Shown: positions 8,596 to 17,035 of the stretch, piece after piece
Layout: every line of letters begins with the position of its first letter
Numbering within the stretch: position 1 is the stretch's first letter
From: Solirubrobacter soli DSM 22325
GTDB taxonomy: Bacteria > Actinomycetota > Thermoleophilia > Solirubrobacterales > Solirubrobacteraceae
DNA length: 64,000 nucleotides
NCBI RefSeq assembly: GCF_000423665.1
Contig: NZ_AUIK01000001.1
Location: 296,669 to 360,668 of the forward strand
Direction of reading: 5' to 3'
Translations under genes and position numbers: made by a program
The notes under the pieces: model-generated
What the model was told of the DNA's origin: nothing
Seen by the model: only the letters and a program-made list of their open reading frames with translations
Database searches by the model: none

Positions 8596-9428
8596 CAGCC
8601 GCCCGCCCCCTCGCCCTGCCCCGCGAGGCCGGCGCCGCCGCCCCGCGCGACCTCGCCGACCCGCGCCGCGTCGCCGCCCCGCGCCGCGTCGCCGCCCCGC
8701 GCCGCGTCGCCGCCCCGCGCGACCTCGCCGCCCCGCGCGACCTCGCCGCCCCGCGCGACCTCGCCGCCGCCCGCCGAGCGCTCCAGCAGCGCGCGCGCCC
8801 GCGCGAGCGCGCCCTCTTCGTCCCCCGCCGCGATCGCCGCCGCCAGCGCGCCGATCGCCGCCGCATCCTGCAATTCCCCGCGCACGGCCTCGACGCCGAC
8901 CGAGACGATGTCGCCACGCGCCAGCAGCGTCGTCAGCGCGAGCCGGTAAGCGATGTTGTCGGCGCCGTCGACGATCTCATCCCACATGACCTCATAGACC
9001 GCATTGCGCGCGACGAGGTCGTCGAGCGCCGCCAGCTGCGCCGCGTGCGCGGTGATCTGCGCCTTGCGCGCGACGTCCGCTCGTGCCGCGCACCGCCGGG
9101 CCGCGTCCGCGCCCACGCACGCGCGCATCTCCAGCGCCGCCCGCCGCGCCTGCAATGCCTCCGGCAACTCTCCCTCGAGCAGCAGCTCGAGGCCCCCGTG
9201 GTGGCGCCAGTCGCGCACCCGCGTCGCCCCGCCCTGGCTGATCGTGACCAGCCCGGCCTGCTGGAGCCGCTTCAAGGCCTCGCGGATCGCGTGCCGGCTC
9301 GTCTCGAGCTCCTCGCTCAACGTCCGCTCCGACGGCAGCGCGTCCCCGGGCGCGAACCGGCCGCCGAGGATCTCCGCCCGTAGCCGAGCGTGGATCTGCC
9401 CTGAGACCGTACTGGTTGGACCAGTCAC
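8595..9428 (-). CDS. GntR (FadR-type) regulator with a repetitive Gly/Ala/Arg tail
   Basis: Residues 5-75 form the winged helix (LPSERTLSEELETSRHAIREAL). An alpha-helical FCD-like ligand domain follows to about residue 215. The last 55 or so residues are a low-complexity tail built from a 6-residue unit (GGEVAR or GGDAAR), encoded by an 18-bp tandem repeat. The GTG start at 9428 lies 2 nt after the predicted +1. Twin TGGT-N3-ACCA operators, the classical FadR-family half-sites, cover the -10 box and codons 2-6, so strong autorepression is expected. It is coupled to the fatty acid hydroxylase. Confidence 0.85.
   Translation of the reverse strand: MTGPTSTVSGQIHARLRAEILGGRFAPGDALPSERTLSEELETSRHAIREALKRLQQAGLVTISQGGATRVRDWRHHGGLELLLEGELPEALQARRAALEMRACVGADAARRCAARADVARKAQITAHAAQLAALDDLVARNAVYEVMWDEIVDGADNIAYRLALTTLLARGDIVSVGVEAVRGELQDAAAIGALAAAIAAGDEEGALARARALLERSAGGGEVARGGEVARGGEVARGGDAARGGDAARGGDAARVGEVARGGGAGLAGQGEGAGG
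8641..8766. repeat. in-frame 18-bp minisatellite, seven units
   Basis: Seven contiguous 18-bp units run from 8641 to 8766. Four read CCCCGCGCGACCTCGCCG and three are a variant with GCCGCGTC in the middle, one of which starts with A. Because 18 is divisible by 3, copy-number changes keep the GntR reading frame. The units encode GGEVAR and GGDAAR on the minus strand. Replication slippage is the likely origin. Confidence 0.9.
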
Positions 9429-9447
9429 GGCAACTGGTTATACCAGT
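9411..9447. promoter_or_regulatory. twin FadR-type operators over the GntR promoter and start codon
   Basis: Two perfect repeats ACTGGT-N3-ACCAGT lie at 9411-9425 and 9433-9447, 22 bp apart. Each has the TGGT-N3-ACCA core known for FadR-family regulators. The right copy covers a minus-strand TATAAC -10 box (9442-9437). The left copy covers codons 2-6 of the regulator itself. Confidence 0.8.
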
Positions 9448-9451
9448 GCAG

Positions 9452-9898
9452 CTAGAGCTCGTCGAGCGTACGAAGAACCACTGATAGCCGGTACGCATCG
9501 AGCGTGGGGAGCGTTCTCCCCGACAGGTTCAACCCCCACTCGGGCTCGCTCGCGAGCCCTTCGTAGTTCCGATCGACGAGCAACGCGGTCGGTGATGTCC
9601 ACGCAAGCGACGGAATCAGATACGAGGCCGGCGGCTGGCCGTCGAACAGGAGCACCAGCGCGCCGTAGCGACCCTCCGCGAGGTCGAACCTGCGCTTCTC
9701 CCAGAACTGGTAAGTCACTTTTCGGAGGCTGCGAACGTGCACTTCGATCGCGCGTCCACGGCCTTGGGCGGTGATAATCGAGCCCTCGCGAGTCGTCGAA
9801 TAGCCACTGCGCTCGAGCGCGCCGGCGACGACCTCTCGGGCGCGATCGCGGACCTCTCCGCGCGACAGGGTGGACCACTGCCAGCCTTCGCCAGTCAT
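9452..9898 (-). CDS. 148-residue protein of unknown function next to McrBC-like genes
   Basis: Start ATG 9898 is preceded by GGAAAG about 9 nt upstream. Longer upstream frames would run into the opposite gene and are not credible. The fold pattern, an N-terminal helix with EVVAGALERSGY followed by a strand IEVHVRS, resembles restriction-type PD-(D/E)XK cores. However, the lysine expected in the strand motif is replaced, so nuclease activity is doubtful. The C-terminus contains RYGALVLLFDG and PEWGLNLS. It is divergent from the McrB-like gene with a 50-bp gap and may be an accessory or regulator of that system. The FadR-type gene follows 23 bp downstream. Confidence 0.7.
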   Translation of the reverse strand: MTGEGWQWSTLSRGEVRDRAREVVAGALERSGYSTTREGSIITAQGRGRAIEVHVRSLRKVTYQFWEKRRFDLAEGRYGALVLLFDGQPPASYLIPSLAWTSPTALLVDRNYEGLASEPEWGLNLSGRTLPTLDAYRLSVVLRTLDEL

Positions 9899-9934
9899 CC
9901 GCGAGAGCTTTCCATACCGCTCAGCCGACTGACG

Positions 9935-9940
9935 TATACA
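9935..9940 (+). promoter_or_regulatory. -10 box of the McrBC-like operon
   Basis: TATACA ends 8 nt before the ATG at 9949, so +1 would be about 2 nt upstream of the start codon. No good -35 is visible at 17 bp, which suggests a weak or activator-dependent promoter. Confidence 0.35.
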
Positions 9941-9948
9941 TTTCGCCG

Positions 9949-12396
9949 ATGGCACGCTACGGCATCCCTGGAGTGGGACGCGAGCACGTTGACTTGATGG
10001 GCCGCCGTTGGGCCGAGCGGTGCCTCGTCGAGGACGGCTCGCTGCTTTTCGACGACCGCTCATTCTGGACAGTGGATGCCCTGCTCGAGTTGCAGGAGCG
10101 GCTCGAGCAGCCGTCGGACAGCGATGAAAGTCGGTTTGGTACGCGTCTTGCATCACAGCTGTCGGATGCCAGCGACGACGTTCGTTGGCTTGCCGGCGAG
10201 GCGATCGCCGTCTACGCAATGCCAGCGTTCCGGATCATGAAAGCGCCGAAGAAGGCTGAGCTTGTTCGCCGGGCGCTCGGACACCTCGATCCGACCTCCG
10301 CGCCACACTGGCCGGAGCTACGCGCCGCCTTCGAGCAAGGCTATGGTCACCCTGGAGCGCGCTACAACGCCCGGCGCGATCTCCAGCTCGCTTACCTTCT
10401 CGACTTCAGCCTCCGAATGAAGCGCCTTACTGTCGAGGACCGGGGCAAGACTCTCGACGACCCGTGGAGGCTCGAGGCGTTCGCCGACGCCGGCGACCCC
10501 GGGCTGCGGGTACAGATGCGGCACGTGCTCCTCCACTTGCTCCGACCGGACGACTTCGAACGCGTGTTCAGCGGTGAACACAAGCGTCAGATCGTCGAGG
10601 CCTTCGCTGACGAAGTCCAAGCCGCCGGAGGCCAATTGCGCGAAGATCGCGACCAGCGACTCTTCGACATCAGGCACTACCTCGAAGCACAACGCGAACC
10701 GGGATCGCGGCCCGTCGATTTCTATGAGGGTCCGTATTCCCAACAGTGGCGAGACGCCCGGCCCGACCCCGAAGACGACACGGACGATCAAGACGAGGGC
10801 CCGCGTTGGTTCTGGGTCAACCAGGGCAAGACCTGGACCGCCGAACGAGACGACGGCATCCTGTGGGCGCCACTGCGCTCAAAGAACGGGATGATGCTCC
10901 ATCACTGGGAGCGCATGACCGACGTTCGACCGGGCGACTGGATCGTGCACTACAGCGCGGCGATCCGTGCGATCAGCCACGTCACCGCCGCCGCTGTCCA
11001 CGCAACAAAGCCGGACAGCCTGAGCGGTGGTGAGTGGGAACAAGAGGGACGTCTCGTCCGAGCCGAATACCGCACGCTGCAGCAGCCGATTCCGCTGAGC
11101 GAGATCCCGATGGAATGGCGCGCCGGCGGCCCGTTTACCAGCGTCGGCTCCGTTCAGCAGGGATATCTCTTTCCCCTGAGCCGTGGCTTCGTCGAGTTCT
11201 TGCAGGCGACGTTCGACGAGTTCCGGGAAGCGATTGGGGGAGGAGTCATCCCGCCGCCTCCACGTGAGCCGAGCCTGGCGGAGATCAACGCCTCGTTCGT
11301 CGAAGCCGTCCAAGAATCCGGATTGCTGATCGCGAGCGAGCGCGTGCAGGGAGTGCTCGCCGCCCTGGTCGCGAAACCGTTCGTGATCCTCGCCGGTCTA
11401 TCGGGCAGCGGAAAGACGCAGCTCGCTCTGCGGCTTGGCGAATGGTTGAGCGCACCCAATCGTCCACGCTCACTCGTGGTCCCGGTCCGTCCAGATTGGA
11501 CGGGGCCGGAGAGCCTCTTTGGCTACGAAGACGCGCTGCGTCCACCGGCGCCGGATGGTCGGCGTGCATGGCACGTCCCCGCATCGCTCGCGTTCATGCT
11601 CGACGCCGTATGCCATGCGCAGGACCCGTATCTCCTGCTCCTTGACGAGATGAACCTGGCTCACGTCGAGCGGTACTTCTCGGATTTCCTCTCCGGAGTC
11701 GAGAGCGGGGAGCCGGTGCTTCCGAACCTTGAGCGGATGGACGGTGCATGGCATGTCCGAACAGACGAGCCAGCAGAAGTCGCCCTCCCCACCAACCTGT
11801 TCGTCATCGGAACCGTAAACGTCGACGAGACGACCTACCTCTTCTCGCCGAAGGTGTTGGATCGTGCCTTCACGTTCGAGGTACGGACCCAGACGGACGA
11901 GTTGCTCGAAGAACTCGCGAAGCCGACGCCCGCGTTGCCGGCAGATCCCGCCGTCGTTCGTGGATTCGCGCGTATCGCGAAGGACCCAAGCTGGCACCTC
12001 GAGCATCCGCATCCAGCGCGCGCCGAACTGGCCGCCGCACTTAAGCGCTTGCATGCCGCGCTGTCGCTCACGGGCGACGAGTTCGGGCATCGCGTCTTCT
12101 ATGAGGCGTTGCGCTTCGCGGCATGCCTGTCTGGAGCGGGAAACGGAGACAGTGACGACGCGCTGGACCTGATCGTCTTGCTCAAGGTATTGCCGCGCAT
12201 CCATGGCTCGCGCCGTCGCGTTGAGCCGGTACTACGACGGCTCACCCGCTTCACCGAGAACCCAAGCGCGTCGGCACAGGAACTCGAAAGTGAGGAGCCG
12301 AGCAGCGCCGACATTCGGCTCCGTGCTACACGCGCGAAACTCGATCGCATGTCGCGGACGCTGCTCGCGAATCAATTCGTGAGTTTCAGTGAGTGA
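9949..12396 (+). CDS. McrB-like AAA+ NTPase with EVE-like domain
   Basis: This 815-residue protein has three parts. Residues 1-280 are an unrecognised, mostly helical region. Residues 285-430 (starting FWVNQGKTW) look like an EVE/PUA-type domain, a fold that reads modified bases. Residues 470-800 form an McrB-type AAA+ domain with Walker A GLSGSGKTQ (about 482), Walker B LLLLDEMNLAHVERYF (about 562) and the NVDETT sensor stretch (about 617). It overlaps the McrC-like nuclease gene by 8 bp. By analogy with type IV restriction it would recognise modified invader DNA and drive the nuclease. The third-position GC is visibly lower than in flanking genes, suggesting transfer. Confidence 0.85.
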   Translation: MARYGIPGVGREHVDLMGRRWAERCLVEDGSLLFDDRSFWTVDALLELQERLEQPSDSDESRFGTRLASQLSDASDDVRWLAGEAIAVYAMPAFRIMKAPKKAELVRRALGHLDPTSAPHWPELRAAFEQGYGHPGARYNARRDLQLAYLLDFSLRMKRLTVEDRGKTLDDPWRLEAFADAGDPGLRVQMRHVLLHLLRPDDFERVFSGEHKRQIVEAFADEVQAAGGQLREDRDQRLFDIRHYLEAQREPGSRPVDFYEGPYSQQWRDARPDPEDDTDDQDEGPRWFWVNQGKTWTAERDDGILWAPLRSKNGMMLHHWERMTDVRPGDWIVHYSAAIRAISHVTAAAVHATKPDSLSGGEWEQEGRLVRAEYRTLQQPIPLSEIPMEWRAGGPFTSVGSVQQGYLFPLSRGFVEFLQATFDEFREAIGGGVIPPPPREPSLAEINASFVEAVQESGLLIASERVQGVLAALVAKPFVILAGLSGSGKTQLALRLGEWLSAPNRPRSLVVPVRPDWTGPESLFGYEDALRPPAPDGRRAWHVPASLAFMLDAVCHAQDPYLLLLDEMNLAHVERYFSDFLSGVESGEPVLPNLERMDGAWHVRTDEPAEVALPTNLFVIGTVNVDETTYLFSPKVLDRAFTFEVRTQTDELLEELAKPTPALPADPAVVRGFARIAKDPSWHLEHPHPARAELAAALKRLHAALSLTGDEFGHRVFYEALRFAACLSGAGNGDSDDALDLIVLLKVLPRIHGSRRRVEPVLRRLTRFTENPSASAQELESEEPSSADIRLRATRAKLDRMSRTLLANQFVSFSE

Positions 12397-14593
12397 CGAC
12401 CTTCGTGTCGCTTCGTTGCCGTTGCGCGACGACACTGGTCGCGCCATAGGAACGCTAGAGCTTGCAACTCGCCCGCGGCAGGATCCCGCGGCGCTGGTTG
12501 ACCGGTCAGGCGACAGCAGCCGACTTGCGTCGGAACCCGTCGTGCAAACCCGCGAGGCACAGGGATATCGGTATCGGGTGACACTCGACGACGAGGCCCC
12601 GGTGCGGATCGAGCCCGCCGAGTTGTTCAAGCCCGACGACAACACCGGTCGGGCCGGGGAGTTCGCTCCCGCCGAAGCTGTCGGACACCTCGCCGTCGAA
12701 GTCATCGCGGGCAATCGTCGGTCTTCCACAACGCTCGAAGTGCGCAGCGCAAAACTCGAGTACGAGACGGAATACCGGCAGATGCTGCGTGACGTTTCGG
12801 AGTTCGCAGCAGAAGCGCTCGTACAGGGTTTCCAACCCGCCGCCGGCGCTTTCGAATCGAGCGAATCCGCATCAGCCGAGTTGCTTTACCGGCGCTTCGC
12901 GATGGTCCACGCCCGACTTAGCGACACCGACTTCCAAGCTGCCATCGGACACATCCTCAGTCGTCCGCACCAGGCGTGGCAGAGCGAGACTGAGTATCGA
13001 CCGCCCTCTTGTCCACTAGGCGGAGGTCATGCGCTCCAACGGGCCCTCGTGAGAGGCCGTCCGCGCCGCGATTGGCCTGACGCACCGCCTGGGACGTCGC
13101 TGAACAGCCTGCCGCGGAACGTCGAGGTCACACGCCATGAAACAACCCCAGACACCCTGCCGAATCGTCTGGTGCGTTTCGCCTTGGATGATTGGCGAGC
13201 GGTCGCGCTGATTACGCGTGACGCTGCCAGGCACCTCAGTGGGGCGCCACGGCGACGCGCTCTCGACGCGACTGCGCAGGTGCTTGAGCGACTCGACGAA
13301 TGGCTCGCCCACCCGTTGTTTCGCTCAGTTGGCGCGTTGACGACGTTTCCTCAGGGCAACCAGGTGCTGTTGAAGCGGGAGGGTTATCGCCAACTCTTCG
13401 CAGCCTGGATGGTGTCCAGCGCCGGCGCCGATCTCGCAATTGATCTCGAAGATCCGGTGCGAATCAGCCAGCGCAGCGTCGCCACAATGTACGAGTACTG
13501 GTGTTTTCTCCAACTCGCGAACTTGCTGGCGGACATGTGCGGGCAGGCAACTGCGAGCCATTCGCTGTTTCACTCGGTCAGCGGCGGCATGGCCCTTGGG
13601 CTGCGGAAGGGCCAGACCTCGCAGTTGGAGTGGGAGACGACGATCGCCGGCCGACGTCTGAAAATCGGGCTCTTCTTCAACCGATCATTCAAGGCAACGG
13701 ACAAGCCAGGTAGCGGATCGTGGTCGCTCGAACTGCGGCCCGACTGTTCCGTTCGCATTCGTCCCCTAACAGGGCTATCTGGTGGCGACTCCGACCGCTT
13801 TGAGACTTGGCTGCACTTCGATGCGAAGTATCGCGTCGATCAAACCCAGGCAGCGGCGGCCGATCTCGTCCTCTCCGACGACGTACAGCCAGTCGAGAGC
13901 CTCGGCCTCAGCAAGACGGCAGACCTCGTGAAGATGCACGCGTACCGCGATGCGATTCGCTCTTCGGCCGGCGCATACGTGCTCTTCCCGGGCACCACGG
14001 TGAAGCGTTTCGCTCTTGACTCAGAAGCGCTCCCAGGCATCGGGGCGTTTCCGCTGCGGCCGGCAAATGATGGCGGCGGCGTGTCCGGGCGTGACGAGCT
14101 ACGCGGGTTCCTCAATGAGGTGCTTGTTCACGCGGCGAGTCAGGCAACGCGCTACGAACGACGCCGATTCTGGGAGCGGCGCGTGGCGATCGGAGAATCG
14201 CTCATTCCGGCCCCTGCACCTCCTATGGATTGGCTGGAACTCCCACCGGCAGACACGTCGGTTCTGCTGGTGGAGGTCGATCATCGTGACGAACTCGAGG
14301 CCGTTCTGATGTCGCGCGAATGCGCGCTGCCAAACCATCGGGTCGACACGTCGGCGCAATTGATTCTGTTTCACGGCGACGTCGTGACCGATCGGTGCCT
14401 CTTTCGTCGCGTCAGCGAGTGGTACTCGGGCCGGAACCCGTTCGCGGAGGTGGCCATGTGCTGTCGCGTGGAGCCCATCGATGACGCCCCGCGGTGGATT
14501 CGCGATATCGACCTCACGCAATTCCTGGCCGTCGACCACCCCTGTGTCCTCTCTTGGCTGGACCTCGCTCGAACCGCGTCGGCCGGCAGCTAA
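12389..14593 (+). CDS. McrC-like DUF2357 / PD-(D/E)XK nuclease
   Basis: This 734-residue protein starts at a GTG 8 bp inside the McrB-like gene. The N-terminal half matches the DUF2357 pattern, including MYEYWCFLQL near residue 365. The nuclease core lies at about residues 400-520, with the catalytic-type strand HFDAKYR near 472 and KMHAYRDAI near 512. A further domain of about 110 residues (from about 610) is not recognised. The pair with an EVE-AAA+ partner resembles type IV, modification-dependent restriction. No methylase is nearby, as expected for type IV. DUF2357 replaces the usual McrC N-terminal domain. Confidence 0.82.
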   Translation: MSDDLRVASLPLRDDTGRAIGTLELATRPRQDPAALVDRSGDSSRLASEPVVQTREAQGYRYRVTLDDEAPVRIEPAELFKPDDNTGRAGEFAPAEAVGHLAVEVIAGNRRSSTTLEVRSAKLEYETEYRQMLRDVSEFAAEALVQGFQPAAGAFESSESASAELLYRRFAMVHARLSDTDFQAAIGHILSRPHQAWQSETEYRPPSCPLGGGHALQRALVRGRPRRDWPDAPPGTSLNSLPRNVEVTRHETTPDTLPNRLVRFALDDWRAVALITRDAARHLSGAPRRRALDATAQVLERLDEWLAHPLFRSVGALTTFPQGNQVLLKREGYRQLFAAWMVSSAGADLAIDLEDPVRISQRSVATMYEYWCFLQLANLLADMCGQATASHSLFHSVSGGMALGLRKGQTSQLEWETTIAGRRLKIGLFFNRSFKATDKPGSGSWSLELRPDCSVRIRPLTGLSGGDSDRFETWLHFDAKYRVDQTQAAAADLVLSDDVQPVESLGLSKTADLVKMHAYRDAIRSSAGAYVLFPGTTVKRFALDSEALPGIGAFPLRPANDGGGVSGRDELRGFLNEVLVHAASQATRYERRRFWERRVAIGESLIPAPAPPMDWLELPPADTSVLLVEVDHRDELEAVLMSRECALPNHRVDTSAQLILFHGDVVTDRCLFRRVSEWYSGRNPFAEVAMCCRVEPIDDAPRWIRDIDLTQFLAVDHPCVLSWLDLARTASAGS

Positions 14594-14676
14594 TCGCTAC
14601 GAAACTGCATCGCAACCGCAACGAAACACACGTTCGCGTCCACCCTGACCGAACGGCGTTGTACGGTCGTTCCCGG

Positions 14677-16788
14677 ATGATCGACGGCGAGCCGGGGGCG
14701 GCGTTCACGGACGAGGTGGTGGTGCGGCGGCTGCGCTTCGCGGCCGAGGACACCGGCTTCGCGGTCGTGGACGCCGAGCGTGCGAGCGACGACGTCGTCC
14801 TCGTCGGGACGCTCGCGCACCTGGAGGAGCGCGAGCGGGTGCGGATCGAGGGGGTGTGGGCGGACGACAAGCGGTTCGGGCTGCAGGTCAAGGTCCGCGT
14901 CGCCGAGTCGGTGCCGCCCTCGGGTGACGAGGCGCTGATCGCGTACCTCAGACGCGTCAAGCACATCGGCATGGGCCGCGCCGCACGCCTGCTCGAGCGC
15001 TACGGCGACGACGTCCTGTTCGCCATCGACGAGGACCCGGCGGGGGCGTTCCGGGCCGCCGGCCTGAACACGAAGCGCGTCAACGAGGCGATCCGCTCGT
15101 GGAACGGGCTCAGGTCCACCCGCGCGCTGCACCTCCTGCTCGCGCCGCACGGCCTGGCGTGGCTCGTGCCGCGGATCGCGGCGGAGTACGGCGACCGCGC
15201 GCATGAGGTCGTGCGCCAGCGCCCGTACGAGCTGACGAGCGTCTTCGGCGTCGGGTTCGCGATCGCGGACACGATCGCCCGCGCCGCCGGCGTCCCGCGC
15301 GACAGCGTCGGCCGCAAGCGCGCGGCCGTCATCCACGTGCTGAGCGAGGCCGAGCGGGACGGCTCGACCTGCCTCCCCGTCCCCGATCTCGCCACCGCGG
15401 CCGGGAAGCTCCTCGGTGGCCCGGCGCCCGATGCCGAGCTGCTCCAGGACATGTTCGCCGCCGACCAGATCCACCTCGAAGAGGACGACGTCGTGTGGGC
15501 CTACCGCCCGCCGACGGCCGCGCTGGAGGCCGAGCTCGCAGAGACCATCCGCCGCCTTCGCGACGCCGAGTCGGTCCTGAAGCCGCCGGCGGCGAGCACG
15601 GACGATCTCGTCCCGGCCCCAGAGCAGTGGGATGCGGTGGAGGCCGCGTTCGCCTCCCGCATGTCGATCGTCACCGGCGGCCCCGGCACCGGCAAGACCG
15701 CGACCATCCGGTTGATCTGCGCCGCGGCGAAAGCGCAGCGCGCATCGATCGCGCTCGTCGCCCCCACCGGCCGCGCGGCCCGCCGCATGGCCGAGTCGAC
15801 CGGCATGGACGCGTCGACGATCCACTCCGCCCTCGGGTGGATCCCCGGCCAGGGGCCGACCAAGGACGAGATCGACGCGGACCTCCTGGTCGTGGACGAG
15901 ACGAGCATGGCCAACCTCGAGCTGCTCGTCACGCTGCTGCGCGCCGTCGGGGACGACATGCACGTCGTCCTCGTCGGCGACGCGGACCAGCTGGCGCCGG
16001 TCGGTGCCGGCAAGCCGTTCGCCGAGCTCGTCGCCACCAAGGTCGTCCCCGTCGCCGAGCTCACCCACATCTTCCGGCAGGCGGCGGGAAGCATGATCGT
16101 CCGCGGCGCTCACGCCGTCCGCCGCGGCGAGCAGCCGAACTTCACCCCCGGCGAGAACGTCAAGCGCGACCTGTTCCTGATCGAGCGCACCGACCCGGGT
16201 CAGGCGCTGGACGAGATCGAGTCGCTCGTCACCCAACGGCTCCCGAACCACTACGGCGTCGACCCGCTGACCGACATCCAGGTCTTCGCCCCGATCTACC
16301 GCGGCGCGCTGGGCATCGACGCGATCAACACCCGGCTCCGCCACGCCCTCAACTCGCGCGGCGAGCCCGTCCTCGGCGGCCGCCTGCGGATCGGCGACAA
16401 GCTGATGCTCTCCGGCCGCAACCTGCACGAGCTCGGCCTGATGAACGGCACGATGCTGCGCCTGCTCGAGCATCGCGACGAGAAGCTGATGGTCGCCGCC
16501 GACGGGCTGATGGTCGAGCTGCCCGAGGAGGAGGCGCCACGCCTGCAGCTCGCGTACGCGTGCTCGATCCACAAGGGCCAGGGGATCGAGCTGCCCGTCG
16601 CGATCGTGATCGCCCACCCGGCCGCGGGCCCCTACTTCCTGCGCCGCGAGATGCTCTACACCGCGATGACCCGGGCGAAGGTCGCCACGCTCGTGATCGG
16701 CACCCGCCAGGTGGTCGCCCGCGCGGCGGCGACACCCGACACGTCACGGCGCTTCTCACGCCTCGGGGTTAGGCTTGCGGAAGCGTGA
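14677..16788 (+). CDS. RecD2-like ATP-dependent DNA helicase
   Basis: This 703-residue SF1B helicase has an OB-like N-terminal part (to about 90), helix-hairpin-helix repeats (about 95-220) and the motor domains. Visible motifs are GGPGTGKT (about 335), VVDETSM (about 405), VGDADQLAPVG (about 430) and the C-terminal SIHKGQG (about 628). No RecB or RecC partner is near, as is usual for RecD2. ATG 14677 is used, because upstream in-frame sequence overlaps the nuclease gene. It could be part of the defence cassette, but its high GC matches the flanking genome. Its stop overlaps the next gene (GTGA). Confidence 0.88.
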   Translation: MIDGEPGAAFTDEVVVRRLRFAAEDTGFAVVDAERASDDVVLVGTLAHLEERERVRIEGVWADDKRFGLQVKVRVAESVPPSGDEALIAYLRRVKHIGMGRAARLLERYGDDVLFAIDEDPAGAFRAAGLNTKRVNEAIRSWNGLRSTRALHLLLAPHGLAWLVPRIAAEYGDRAHEVVRQRPYELTSVFGVGFAIADTIARAAGVPRDSVGRKRAAVIHVLSEAERDGSTCLPVPDLATAAGKLLGGPAPDAELLQDMFAADQIHLEEDDVVWAYRPPTAALEAELAETIRRLRDAESVLKPPAASTDDLVPAPEQWDAVEAAFASRMSIVTGGPGTGKTATIRLICAAAKAQRASIALVAPTGRAARRMAESTGMDASTIHSALGWIPGQGPTKDEIDADLLVVDETSMANLELLVTLLRAVGDDMHVVLVGDADQLAPVGAGKPFAELVATKVVPVAELTHIFRQAAGSMIVRGAHAVRRGEQPNFTPGENVKRDLFLIERTDPGQALDEIESLVTQRLPNHYGVDPLTDIQVFAPIYRGALGIDAINTRLRHALNSRGEPVLGGRLRIGDKLMLSGRNLHELGLMNGTMLRLLEHRDEKLMVAADGLMVELPEEEAPRLQLAYACSIHKGQGIELPVAIVIAHPAAGPYFLRREMLYTAMTRAKVATLVIGTRQVVARAAATPDTSRRFSRLGVRLAEA

Positions 16789-17030
16789 CGGTACGTGTTC
16801 GCCTTGGCGCAGGGCTGGCGCGCCTTTCGGCCGCGCCTTTGCGGACCGTCGAGGTGGCCGAGGGCGCCACCGTCGCCGATCTCTTCGCGCGGCTCGCCGA
16901 CGACGAGCCTGAGCTCGCACCCGCCCTGCGCTCCGTGCTGCCGGTCGTGGCGGGCGAGCACGTGACCCGCGACCAGATCCTGGCCGATCGCCAGGAGGTC
17001 GCGCTCCTTCTACCCGTTTCCGGAGGTTGA
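16785..17030 (+). CDS. MoaD/ThiS-family ubiquitin-like sulfur carrier
   Basis: The 81-residue protein has the beta-grasp pattern (TVEVAEGATVADLFARLA) and ends in the diagnostic di-glycine VSGG, the site of adenylation and thiocarboxylation. The GTG start overlaps the helicase stop by 4 bp, and the formamidase gene follows 5 bp later. No E1-like activating enzyme or molybdopterin gene is present in the window, so its acceptor pathway is unknown. Confidence 0.8.
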   Translation: MTVRVRLGAGLARLSAAPLRTVEVAEGATVADLFARLADDEPELAPALRSVLPVVAGEHVTRDQILADRQEVALLLPVSGG

Positions 17031-17035
17031 GGCTG

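Noticed and set aside
8641..8766. CRISPR array
   Set aside because: The repeats are contiguous 18-mers without spacers and are in frame within a gene.
14494..14676. N-terminal extension of the RecD2-like helicase upstream of ATG 14677
   Set aside because: It would overlap the McrC-like gene and its residues do not resemble RecD2 N-termini.
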